This document shows, one piece after another, positions 36,690-45,819 of a DNA stretch of 64,000 nt. The stretch is from NCBI GenBank assembly GCA_028689545.1, contig JAQVCX010000003.1, positions 32,716 through 96,715 of the forward strand, given 5' to 3'. Position numbers and translations under genes: made by a program. Every line of letters begins with the position of its first letter. Within the stretch, counting starts at the first letter, position 1. Origin of the DNA: Parabacteroides sp. GTDB lineage: Bacteria; Bacteroidota; Bacteroidia; Bacteroidales; Tannerellaceae. The notes under the pieces were generated by a model. That model was not told the DNA's origin. It searched no databases and saw only the letters and a list, made by a program, of their open reading frames with translations.

Positions 36690-39600
36690 ATGAGAAATAG
36701 CCTGTTTACTGTTTTATTTATAGGAATACTATCTTTAATCGCATCTCCTATCGCACTCGCTTCTAAATCTTTGCATCAGACTAATATGATCAACTTGTCG
36801 AATAACGCCATTATCTGCATGCACCAAGATCCGGAGGGCTACTTGTGGATTGGGACTTACGACGGGCTTAACTTATACAATGGAAAGGATACGTATGTGT
36901 ATCGTTTCGAACTGAACAACAAGAACTCTCTTTGCAGCAACATCATTCACAAAATATCCGACGCCGAACCCGGATTCCTTTGGATATCCACGTCTCTCGG
37001 CATCAATAAGTTCTCGTTGAGAGAACGGAAGGTCACGGAGTCTTATCCGGGCTATATGGAATGCGATCTGCTAGCTACCAACACATCCGGTACCACGCTT
37101 GCCATCTGCAAGGAAAACCGGATTTCCTGCTATTCGGAGTTAAGCGATGGGTTCAGGGACCTCCCAAGAGAAGGGATCAGTCCACAAACCACACGGCTCT
37201 TGTTCGTCGGCCCGGACGATCATTTTTATATCCTGCTCTCTTCCGGAATCCTAAAGAGAATCACCACGGATTTCTCGGCTACGACATTCAACTTGTTATC
37301 GGAAGAACGCCAATTCCATAACAAGCCGATCTTATCCGCCTTTCAGGAGAATAATCACCTGTTCATTGTCGATACCGACAATAAGTTATTCCGCCAACAG
37401 GTAGACGGAACGGGGAAAGAATTCCTGCTCGATCTATCCGGGATGACCGATAAATATGGAAACATCATCAAGATATGCACCTTCCAATCGAATGTGTATA
37501 TCGTTTTCCGCGACGGAAAGATTATAGACCTAAGCCAACCGGAAAACACGATAGACACGGGCATCGGTATCTTTTGCCTCATGAACGATAAAAGGCAGGA
37601 GATTCTTTGGGTAGGTACCGACGGGCAAGGCATACGGATGTTTTATGATAAGCCGGATCTTTTCGGCTCTATCTTACTCAAGGATTTACCGATTAATATA
37701 CAGAACCCCATACGTTCTTTATATACAGACGACGATCGATCCCTTTGGTTCGGCACGAAAGGTGACGGGATCGTACGGATACAAGCGTACGACACTTACC
37801 CCAACAAAAAGACGATCCCGCAAAGCGCCATCACGCATTACACCACCGCCGATGGATTATCGAGCAACCGGGTATATAGCTTCCTGAGAAGCGAGTACCA
37901 TCCTTGTATCTGGATCGGCACGGAAGGCCCGGGGCTCTCTTATTATTCTTATCAAGAAAAACGAATGAAGACGATCCCGCGAGAAGAGGACACCCCTCCT
38001 ATCCGCTATGTCCATTCTATTTGTGAGGTAAACGACTCGACATTATGGTTGGCGACAACCGGCAACGGACTGCTGAAGGCGACCTTGCGCATGGAGAAGG
38101 CCACGCCTACAATCTATAAGGTACAGACCTTCCCGCTAAAAAACGGAGAGAATATCTGTAAAGAGATCCAATCCATGATATACGACAACGACTCGACCTT
38201 ATACCTCGGGAGTCGTGGTGGCTACGGGGTTATTCGTTTTAATATATTCAACCAGGAATATGAGTTTCTGCAAACCAACAATTTAAGGAATCCCGCCATT
38301 GGAGACGTGTTATCCGTATGCCAAGCCGAGGATTCTACTTTCTATGTAGGCGCCAGCTCCGGACTTACCCGGATCAAGTCAAAAAATGGCAAGATCTATT
38401 TACGCCAATTCGATAAGAGCAACGGGATCGCGAACGACATGATCCACGGCATCCACGAGGGGAATGATAGCTGTATCTGGTTAAGCACCAATAAAGGCCT
38501 CACCAAATACAATCCCCAGAATGATTTTTTCCATAATTACCATCAACCTTATTTCAGCGTCACGGAATTTTCGGATGACGCTTATTGGAAATGCTCATAC
38601 TCCGGGCGATTGTTTTTCGGAGGCATCAACGGATTGGTCTGGGTAAACAAACAAACGGAGCCGGAACATACCTATCAGCCCGAATTAAGTTTCTTCGAGT
38701 TGCAAATGGATAAACAAATCCTTCCATTATATAAGGATATCAGCCGGAACGGTGTAACGGTTCCGGCCGATGTGCAATCGTTAACGATCGCTTTTGTCGC
38801 CCCGGATTACATCAACGGGGAGAACTACGAGTATTCGTATCAGTTGCTCAACTATAATTCCTCTTGGAAAGAATTGCAAAAGACAAACAAGGTGACTTTC
38901 ATGAATCTCCCATACGGGGAATACGTGCTGAAAGTCCGTTATCGTAACGATGTCATCGATTCGTCGGCAAAGGAATACACACTTCCCATCAAGGTATTGC
39001 CTCCTATTTACCTAAGCACGTTAGCCATTTTCATGTATCTTTTTATCGGTACGGTCTTGCTCGTCATCGGCATCTACCGTATCCATCACCAAATACTAAA
39101 GAAACAGAAGCAAATAGCGGACAAGATCAAGGAGGAACAAAAAGAGAAACTATACGAGTCTAAGCTCAATTTCTTTACCCATATCACGCATGAGCTATGC
39201 ACCCCGCTTACCTTGATCAATGGCGTGGAGAATTATATCCAAGCCTATGCCGCCGCCTCGCAAGACAAGGCATTAGGGAAATACACCTCAGTCCTCCGGG
39301 AAAACGTAGAGGAACTGAACGGGCTTATCCAAGAGATCCTTGATTTCCGGAAAGCGGAAGACGCGGGATTCAGCCATACGCATATCCGGAGAGTATCCGT
39401 GTCCTCGCTCTTGCGAACCCAATTCGAATGGTTTTACCCATTATCCGAGCAACACCAAATCCAATTCAAGATCGACGCGCCCCAAGAACTTTATTGGAAT
39501 ACCGATCCCGTCTATTTCAAGAAGATCCTGGCGAATCTGATTTCCAACGCATTTAAGTACACGGAAGACAAGGGTACGGTGCGCGTTTCCTTGCTGGAAG

Positions 39601-39734
39601 AGGAGAACAGCCTCCTCCTTAAAGTTTACAATACCGGTAAAGGAATCACGGAGGCGGACAAGCAAACGGTTTTCGATCGATATCGCATCCTGGGTACGAT
39701 GGATAACGATGATAACAAGCAGCATACGACATGA
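36690..39734 (+). CDS. Hybrid two-component system, sensor part, cut by in-frame TGA
   Basis: The first 1014 codons of a hybrid two-component regulator that senses glycan breakdown products and drives the adjacent susCD genes. It has a signal peptide (about 1-25), two seven-bladed Reg_prop propellers (about 40-660; GYLWIGTYDGLNLY, TLWLATTGNGLLKA), a Y_Y_Y domain (about 700-770), one membrane helix (about 775-797) and the kinase core. The phospho-acceptor histidine lies in THITHELCTPLTL and the N-box in LISNAFKYT. The frame then meets TGA at 39732, directly before NGLGLF, the ATP-lid G2 box. The ATPase domain is therefore truncated and the receiver and DNA-binding parts are detached. The remaining sequence is intact in the same frame to 40733. 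Confidence 0.85.
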   Translation: MRNSLFTVLFIGILSLIASPIALASKSLHQTNMINLSNNAIICMHQDPEGYLWIGTYDGLNLYNGKDTYVYRFELNNKNSLCSNIIHKISDAEPGFLWISTSLGINKFSLRERKVTESYPGYMECDLLATNTSGTTLAICKENRISCYSELSDGFRDLPREGISPQTTRLLFVGPDDHFYILLSSGILKRITTDFSATTFNLLSEERQFHNKPILSAFQENNHLFIVDTDNKLFRQQVDGTGKEFLLDLSGMTDKYGNIIKICTFQSNVYIVFRDGKIIDLSQPENTIDTGIGIFCLMNDKRQEILWVGTDGQGIRMFYDKPDLFGSILLKDLPINIQNPIRSLYTDDDRSLWFGTKGDGIVRIQAYDTYPNKKTIPQSAITHYTTADGLSSNRVYSFLRSEYHPCIWIGTEGPGLSYYSYQEKRMKTIPREEDTPPIRYVHSICEVNDSTLWLATTGNGLLKATLRMEKATPTIYKVQTFPLKNGENICKEIQSMIYDNDSTLYLGSRGGYGVIRFNIFNQEYEFLQTNNLRNPAIGDVLSVCQAEDSTFYVGASSGLTRIKSKNGKIYLRQFDKSNGIANDMIHGIHEGNDSCIWLSTNKGLTKYNPQNDFFHNYHQPYFSVTEFSDDAYWKCSYSGRLFFGGINGLVWVNKQTEPEHTYQPELSFFELQMDKQILPLYKDISRNGVTVPADVQSLTIAFVAPDYINGENYEYSYQLLNYNSSWKELQKTNKVTFMNLPYGEYVLKVRYRNDVIDSSAKEYTLPIKVLPPIYLSTLAIFMYLFIGTVLLVIGIYRIHHQILKKQKQIADKIKEEQKEKLYESKLNFFTHITHELCTPLTLINGVENYIQAYAAASQDKALGKYTSVLRENVEELNGLIQEILDFRKAEDAGFSHTHIRRVSVSSLLRTQFEWFYPLSEQHQIQFKIDAPQELYWNTDPVYFKKILANLISNAFKYTEDKGTVRVSLLEEENSLLLKVYNTGKGITEADKQTVFDRYRILGTMDNDDNKQHTT
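39732..39734 (+). other. In-frame stop codon inside the hybrid regulator
   Basis: TGA sits between KQHTT and NGLGLFICHSLV in one continuous frame running 36690-40733. A single C-to-T change from CGA (Arg) would explain it. Confidence 0.85.
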
Positions 39735-39977
39735 AACGGCCTCGGCTTATTTATTTGTCACAGTCTCGTACAATCCTTAGGAGGCGCAATCGGCATAGAG
39801 AGCGAGGTCGGCCAATACGCCGAATTTACGGTCACCCTGCCTGTCGGGATCGTAGAGGAGACCAACACAAACAACACGATAGACGAAGAGATCCCCGTAT
39901 CGCTCCCTTCCCCAAACACGGATACGCAAGAGCCGCGCATCTCACCGACGGTACAAGAAGAGGTAGAAGATAAACCG

Positions 39978-40733
39978 ATGATCCTCGTTATCGACGACCA
40001 TAAAGACATTGTCTGGCTAATCAAGGAAACCCTCTCCTCCGAGTATCGGATCCAAGAAGCTTATAACGCGGAGGAGGCTCTGGAATTTCTCAAACAATAC
40101 ACTCCCGCCCTTATCATCACCGATATCATGATGCCTAATATAGACGGATTGGAGCTGATCTCGCTTATCAAGGGAAATAAATATACCCGCCATATCCCGC
40201 TTATCATTGTCTCCGCCAAGATATCAGACCAAGAGCAGGCGGCAGGACTTAATATCGGAGCGGATGCCTATCTGACCAAGCCTTTCTCGCCAACCGTTCT
40301 CCTATCCGTCGTGAACCGATTGATGATCAATCAAAGAGAATTAAAAGAATATTTCTATTCTCCGGAAAGCGCTTATCAATATACGGAAGGGCAATTATTA
40401 CATCAAGAGGACAAGGAATTCCTGGATGCCGTAACCGCTATCGTTAAGGAAAACATCAACAAAGAGGGATTGGGCCCCGAGCTGATAGCGGGCGCATTGA
40501 ACATAAACACCCGTATCTTATATCGCCGTTTTAAGAAGATATCAACCATGACACCGAGTGATTTCATTAAGGATTATAGGCTAACCTACGCGGCGCAACT
40601 ACTCGTGAATACCAACATGAGTGTTCAGGAAATTATTTATAATGTAGGGATTTCTAACAAATCATACTTCTATAGGGAATTTGCCCGCAAATATAGCATG
40701 ACACCGAAGGAATACCGTACAAAGGAAGCATAA
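39978..40733 (+). CDS. Receiver-AraC part of the interrupted hybrid regulator
   Basis: A 251-codon piece from the first downstream Met (MILVIDDHKDI) carrying a full receiver domain (about 1-120: acidic pocket VIDDHKD, phospho-acceptor Asp in ITDIMMPNIDG, VSAK, LTKPF) and an AraC-type helix-turn-helix domain (about 150-251, ending YFYREFARKYSMTPKEYR). It is in frame with the sensor part, separated only by the TGA at 39732 and 81 sense codons completing the ATPase domain. If translated alone, for example from a purine-rich site upstream, it would be a free response regulator; otherwise it is part of a pseudogene. Confidence 0.75.
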   Translation: MILVIDDHKDIVWLIKETLSSEYRIQEAYNAEEALEFLKQYTPALIITDIMMPNIDGLELISLIKGNKYTRHIPLIIVSAKISDQEQAAGLNIGADAYLTKPFSPTVLLSVVNRLMINQRELKEYFYSPESAYQYTEGQLLHQEDKEFLDAVTAIVKENINKEGLGPELIAGALNINTRILYRRFKKISTMTPSDFIKDYRLTYAAQLLVNTNMSVQEIIYNVGISNKSYFYREFARKYSMTPKEYRTKEA

Positions 40734-40764
40734 ACTACTGATTCCTAAATAGTGTCTCAATTTA

Positions 40765-40813
40765 CCAAAGAAGTGTCATAATCTGCCATACGCATTTTAT
40801 GACACTTCTTTGG
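40765..40813. terminator. Perfect 16-bp inverted repeat
   Basis: Ccaaagaagtgtcata (40765-40780) and tatgacacttctttgg (40798-40813) with a 17-nt loop, no T-tract. It lies after the regulator gene and before susC. The agtgtc motif also recurs 21 bp upstream (40751, 40772), so it may be a weak member of the 22-bp repeat class. Confidence 0.5.
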
Positions 40814-40937
40814 CGTTTCAAAGCACCCTCCAGTCCGTTAAAACCTATTAATATTGCCGTCGAATAACCAAGCGAACCGCTTGTGCGTATTCTTCTTAAC
40901 GGAAATACATTATTAACTTTTAATTTAATATGTTTTT

Positions 40938-43900
40938 ATGGAAAAAAAGAATGAAGGTAAGACGAGGAAATGCCTGACTTTATTAGGTGGACGAACCTCT
41001 TTGTTACTTTGTTTATCTTTGATGTTTCAGTCCTCTTATGCGGCTGGAGAATCTACGGTTCCTGAAATGGGGAACATGGAGATTCATGAGATCGCACAGC
41101 AAAGTTCAACCGTTAAAGGTGTCGTAAAAGACCAAAAGGGTGAACCGCTGATTGGCGTTAGTATTGTTGTGAAAGGAACCACGAATGGAACAGCTTCGGA
41201 CTTTGACGGAAACTTTACCTTGGATGTGCCAGACAACAGCACATTGGTATTTTCCTTCATCGGCTTCAAATCCCATGAAGTTCGTTATACCGGACAAAAA
41301 GCATTGAACATAGTATTAGCTGAAGACTCGGAGACATTGGACGAGATCGTAGTCGTAGGTTACGGTTCGCAGAAGAAAGGCGAGATCACCTCATCCGTTA
41401 CCAGCGTAAAGGCTTCCGATTTCAACAAGGCCCCGGTAGTGAACCCGATGCAATTGGTGGAAGGACGTGTAGCCGGCTTGACCGTATCACGTGGAAGTAC
41501 CGACCCGAACGGCGAGGTTAAAGTGCAGATGCGTGGCGCCTCTTCCTTGAAAGGTAGCAACGAGCCCCTGGTTATTATCGACGGTATGCCGGGTAATATG
41601 ACCTCCTTGAACGCTATCGCCCCCGAGGATATCGAGGCCATCGACGTATTGAAAGACGGTTCCGCTGCCGCTATCTACGGTACGCGTGGTAACAACGGTG
41701 TGATCATCGTTTCTACCAGACGCCCGCAAGCCGGAACGACACAGGTTGATTACTCTGGATATATCATGCACGAGGCCATCTACAAACGGCCGGAAATCTT
41801 AAATGGAGACGAGTTCGTAGCTTATGGTAAAGAGACAAACAACTCCAATATCCGCGACTTTGGTGGTCGCGACGATCATTACGATAATCTACTTAATAAA
41901 AGCAACTTCACGCACGTACACAACTTGACCGCTACAGGCGGTAACGCGAAGACAAACTATCGGGCTTCCTTAAACTATAAGAAGAACGACGGTATGATTC
42001 GCAATACCAGCCGTGAGACGATCAATGGTTCTATCGCCGTGAACCATCGTGCTTTCGACGATAAACTCTCCTTGTCATTCAACTTGGCTAACTCATTCGT
42101 GAAAGCCGATATGGTTTCCGATGATGTAGAGAAGGTAGGAGATATCCCCAACTACGGCATACTCTATCAAGCGATCCGTATCAACCCGACGATGCCTATT
42201 TATAAGGAAGACGGCTCTTTCTGGGAAACCTATAGCGGATATGAGGACTTCAACCCGGTGGCTCGTATCTATCAGCGTACCAAGAAAAAGGAGTTCAAGA
42301 ACTTATTGGCGAACTTCAAGGCGCAATATGAGATCATCCCCGGCTTGACAGCCTCCGCTTTCTTCGCTATGGAAAAGAACGATGCCTTGACGAACGACTA
42401 TAGCATGCGTGACGAATACAGCCAACATAAAGACGGTACGAACGGACGCGCCAAGAAGGAGTATTATCAGAACACCAACCGTACAACGGAGTGGACAGCG
42501 AACTACAACACTTCCATCAACGGCGTACATAATATTACCGGTTTGTTGGGTTATAGTTACCAAGATTTCGAATATGAGCAATTCAGCGCGGAGAACAAGA
42601 ACTTCTTGACGGACGTATTCGGGACGAACAACCTGAAAGCCGGTGGTTACCTAAAAGACGGTAAGGCTGCGATGGGTAGTAAAAAAGAGACCAGCAAACT
42701 GATCGCCTTCTTCGCCCGTGCCAACTATAATTACGATGGGAAATACATGGCTAGCGCCTCTATCCGTCGTGAAGGTTCCACGAAGTTCGGAGCGAACAAT
42801 AAATGGGCTTGGTTCCCTTCTGTCAGCGCGGGCTGGATGATCTCCAGAGAAGGATTCATGGAGAACCAGAATGTATTTGACGTATTGAAATTACGTGCCG
42901 GTTTCGGTATCACGGGTAGCTTGCCTACAGCCCCCTATATGTCTTTGGCTACTTATGGTACGGGGGCAGGAGCTTGGGACGCTTATTCAGGTTCGTGGCT
43001 TGCGGCTACATATGGCCCAGAGATCAACCCGAACCCAGACTTGAAGTGGGAGAAGAATGAATCTCTGAACGTAGGTTTCGACTTCGGTTTATTGGGAGGC
43101 CGCCTAAACGGTACGATCGACTGGTATAGCCGTACGACTCGTGACTTGATCAGTAACTATACCGCCCAACAACCGTCCTTGATCTACGGAACGATTCTAA
43201 CGAACGTAGGAACGATGCGTAACCAAGGCTTTGAGTTAGCGTTGAACGCGGAAGTCGTTAAGACGAAAGATTTCACCTATAACGCAAACCTGACGTTTTC
43301 TTACGAGACAAACAAATTGACATCTCTTTCAAATGAAGTCTACAAGTCTTCTTATGAGGATCAATACGATTTGCCGTCTCCGGGTAACCCAGGTAAAGCA
43401 TACCGCCTACAGGAAGGACAACCGATCGCTTCTTTCTTCGGTTACATTTGCGACGGTATTAACGAGGATGGCACTTGGAACTTACGTGATATAGATGGAA
43501 AGGAAGGTCTGTCCGATGCCGACCGTACCTTTATCGGTAACGGTTTACCTAAATTCAAGGCGGGCTTGCAGAATGCTTTCACTTACAAGAATTTCGACTT
43601 CAGCTTCTTCCTGCGTGGCATGTTCGACTATGACGTATTGAATGAGGGCGCTATCTACTTCGGTACTACTGTAAATATCGACCAGTCTGGTACGAACGTA
43701 TATAAAGATGCCTTGAAGAATAAGGTGACAGAGCAACCGTTGTTCTCTTCCTATTATTTGGAGAAAGGTAACTTCTTGAAGATCGATAACGTTACGTTGG
43801 GTTATACATTCAACTTCAAAGAGAATAAATATGTACGTAACCTACGTATCTATGGTAATGTCACCAATCTGGCTACCATCACCGGATATTCAGGCTTAAC

Positions 43901-44000
43901 GCCCGATGTAAACGTAACCGGATTGCAGGCAGGTCTTGAGAGACGTGGCTCTTATCCTAGCACGCGTACATTTACATTTGGTGTGAACTTTGGATTTTAA
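40938..44000 (+). CDS. SusC/RagA-family TonB-linked outer-membrane transporter
   Basis: A 1020-residue SusC-type glycan importer. A long leader and signal (about 1-37) is followed by a carboxypeptidase-regulatory-like domain (about 55-135, VKGVVKDQKGEPLIGVSIVV), the SusC TonB-box region LDEIVVVGYGSQ, a plug (LKDGSAAAIYGTRGNNGVII at about 237) and a barrel ending RTFTFGVNFGF. It pairs with the SusD gene 33 bp downstream. With the hybrid regulator upstream and GH92 plus a metalloprotease downstream, it probably imports oligosaccharides or glycopeptides from mannose-rich glycoproteins; substrate is inferred. Confidence 0.95.
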   Translation: MEKKNEGKTRKCLTLLGGRTSLLLCLSLMFQSSYAAGESTVPEMGNMEIHEIAQQSSTVKGVVKDQKGEPLIGVSIVVKGTTNGTASDFDGNFTLDVPDNSTLVFSFIGFKSHEVRYTGQKALNIVLAEDSETLDEIVVVGYGSQKKGEITSSVTSVKASDFNKAPVVNPMQLVEGRVAGLTVSRGSTDPNGEVKVQMRGASSLKGSNEPLVIIDGMPGNMTSLNAIAPEDIEAIDVLKDGSAAAIYGTRGNNGVIIVSTRRPQAGTTQVDYSGYIMHEAIYKRPEILNGDEFVAYGKETNNSNIRDFGGRDDHYDNLLNKSNFTHVHNLTATGGNAKTNYRASLNYKKNDGMIRNTSRETINGSIAVNHRAFDDKLSLSFNLANSFVKADMVSDDVEKVGDIPNYGILYQAIRINPTMPIYKEDGSFWETYSGYEDFNPVARIYQRTKKKEFKNLLANFKAQYEIIPGLTASAFFAMEKNDALTNDYSMRDEYSQHKDGTNGRAKKEYYQNTNRTTEWTANYNTSINGVHNITGLLGYSYQDFEYEQFSAENKNFLTDVFGTNNLKAGGYLKDGKAAMGSKKETSKLIAFFARANYNYDGKYMASASIRREGSTKFGANNKWAWFPSVSAGWMISREGFMENQNVFDVLKLRAGFGITGSLPTAPYMSLATYGTGAGAWDAYSGSWLAATYGPEINPNPDLKWEKNESLNVGFDFGLLGGRLNGTIDWYSRTTRDLISNYTAQQPSLIYGTILTNVGTMRNQGFELALNAEVVKTKDFTYNANLTFSYETNKLTSLSNEVYKSSYEDQYDLPSPGNPGKAYRLQEGQPIASFFGYICDGINEDGTWNLRDIDGKEGLSDADRTFIGNGLPKFKAGLQNAFTYKNFDFSFFLRGMFDYDVLNEGAIYFGTTVNIDQSGTNVYKDALKNKVTEQPLFSSYYLEKGNFLKIDNVTLGYTFNFKENKYVRNLRIYGNVTNLATITGYSGLTPDVNVTGLQAGLERRGSYPSTRTFTFGVNFGF

Positions 44001-44033
44001 TTAAGAACGATAGATTTTGAAACTGATAAATAT

Positions 44034-45629
44034 ATGAAAGCATTAAAAAATATATGTGCGATTACTTTATTGTTCGGAGCTACCGCATTTTCCTCCTGTA
44101 CAGACTTGACAGAGGAAATTCATAGCCAAGTAACCGCCGAAAATTACTATAATAACGCGAATGAGGTAATGGCCGCTATGATGCGTCCGTGGGGACACTT
44201 CTGTGGAACCATGCAAGTAGCTCAAGCCCCTTGGTCTTGCAACGAGTTATCCGCCGACGGCGCGGCATGGCCACAAAAAGGACGCCATGGATACGACAAT
44301 GGCGACTGGATCCGCCTGCACCGCCATCAATGGATTCCTACGGATGGTCAAGTAGTGAATGCTTGGCAAAAGTTATACATGGGTATCGGGCTAGCGAACA
44401 ACTTCTTGGCGGATATGGAAACTATCGATTTCGAGGCATTGAAAGTACCGATGTCCAAAGCGCAAGCCCAGGCTGAGATGCGTGTGTATCGCGCGTATTG
44501 TTATTGGTATGTAATGGATATGTTCGGGACGGCCCCTATCTCTGAAAAGATCGGAGAGATCAACCCTACATCCAAGAGCCGTGAAGAGCTGTTCGCTTGG
44601 ATCGAGAAGGAACTGACTGAAAGCATCCCTTCCTTATCAGAGAACAAGACAGAGACCTACGGACGTGTTTCTAAATGGGGAGCTTACGCATTGCTAGGCC
44701 GCCTATATTTAAATGCTGAGGTCTATACAGGAACAGCTCGCTGGGATGACTGTATCAAGATCTGTAATGAATTGGAAAAAGGCGGCTTCGCTCTTGATAA
44801 GAAATGGAACGACACCTTTAGAGCCGATAACAATAAGAGATCTACCGAGATCATTTGGTCTATCGTGTTCGATCAAGTATACGCGAGTGGTATGGGTTGG
44901 TACCAACGTTGGTTACACTACGCGCACCAAACAGGTTGGGGATTGGAGTCCGGCCCTTGGAACGGATTGGTTACACAGCCTACATTCTATGACTCATTCG
45001 CTGATAACGATTTGAGAAAGACGGAAGGTTTCCTTATCGGCAAGCAATATCCTCGTAAAGTAGACGAGAACGGCAATTATTATTACGACACCACCGCGGA
45101 GCCGCTGAAGGGTTCCGAGGAGTACAACGGACAGGATCTGGTATTCGTAAACTACATCAAGTCTATGACCGAGGGAGAAGAAAACAGTGGCGCTCGTTCT
45201 GTTAAGTACGAGACGTTACCCGGTTCTTCCGGTAATATGGATAACGATTGGGTTATGTTCCGCTATTCAGAGGTTGTCTATAATAAAGCCGAGGCGTTGA
45301 TGCGTAAAAGCGGTGGAAAGGCAACCCAAGAAGTGGTAGATATGATCAACAGCGTTCGCCAACGTTCCTTCAAGGCTGAGGATTGGGAGAAAGCGAAATA
45401 TACGACCGCTACCTTGACCCTGGACGAGTTCCTTGCCGAGAAAGGCCGCGAGTTCGCGTTCGAGGGAATCCGCCGTACGGACTTAGTTCGCTTTAATAAG
45501 TTCGTAACCACTTCTTGGTGGGATAAGGAGGCATCCAACGAGCCGAAGCGCAATATCTTCCCGATACCGCAAAAGCAATTGGACGCTAACGAGAACTTAG
45601 CTCCTAACGAAGCGAACTCGATGTTCTAA
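44034..45629 (+). CDS. SusD/RagB-family surface glycan-binding lipoprotein
   Basis: A 531-residue SusD homologue that caps the SusC barrel and binds glycan at the surface. Lipobox FSSC gives Cys22. Helical TPR-like segments (YYWYVMDMFGTAPISEKIG, KWGAYALLGRLYLNAEVY) and the C-terminal AFEGIRRTDLVRF and NIFPIPQKQLDAN motifs are diagnostic. Length is normal. It follows SusC closely and should be co-transcribed. Confidence 0.95.
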   Translation: MKALKNICAITLLFGATAFSSCTDLTEEIHSQVTAENYYNNANEVMAAMMRPWGHFCGTMQVAQAPWSCNELSADGAAWPQKGRHGYDNGDWIRLHRHQWIPTDGQVVNAWQKLYMGIGLANNFLADMETIDFEALKVPMSKAQAQAEMRVYRAYCYWYVMDMFGTAPISEKIGEINPTSKSREELFAWIEKELTESIPSLSENKTETYGRVSKWGAYALLGRLYLNAEVYTGTARWDDCIKICNELEKGGFALDKKWNDTFRADNNKRSTEIIWSIVFDQVYASGMGWYQRWLHYAHQTGWGLESGPWNGLVTQPTFYDSFADNDLRKTEGFLIGKQYPRKVDENGNYYYDTTAEPLKGSEEYNGQDLVFVNYIKSMTEGEENSGARSVKYETLPGSSGNMDNDWVMFRYSEVVYNKAEALMRKSGGKATQEVVDMINSVRQRSFKAEDWEKAKYTTATLTLDEFLAEKGREFAFEGIRRTDLVRFNKFVTTSWWDKEASNEPKRNIFPIPQKQLDANENLAPNEANSMF

Positions 45630-45726
45630 TTCTATCAACTAAGTATAGTAGGAATCTATTATTAACAAATTAGCACTTGACAATGATAGGAGGACTACTA
45701 TACTTACCCCTAATAAGACAAGCGAC

Positions 45727-45801
45727 ACTTGGTAGGGCCGAATGTAACACTCGACCCTGCCAAGTGTTACATTCGGCACCGTCAAGTGTTACACTAGGCA
45801 T
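45727..45801. repeat. Cluster of 22-bp degenerate tandem units
   Basis: Three full 22-bp units (45727-45748, 45749-45770, 45771-45792), each ending in ttac or taac, and a partial fourth. Gccgaatgtaacac and gtgttacattcggc within it are perfectly inverted (14 bp), so it can also form a hairpin. It fills the gap between SusD and the GH92 gene. Confidence 0.75.
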
Positions 45802-45819
45802 TTTCCAATAATAACAACA

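Noticed and set aside
39732..39734. Recoding of the TGA as selenocysteine
   Set aside because: The position is not a Cys or redox site in this family, there is no sign of a SECIS-like context that I can support, and CGA-to-TGA is simpler.
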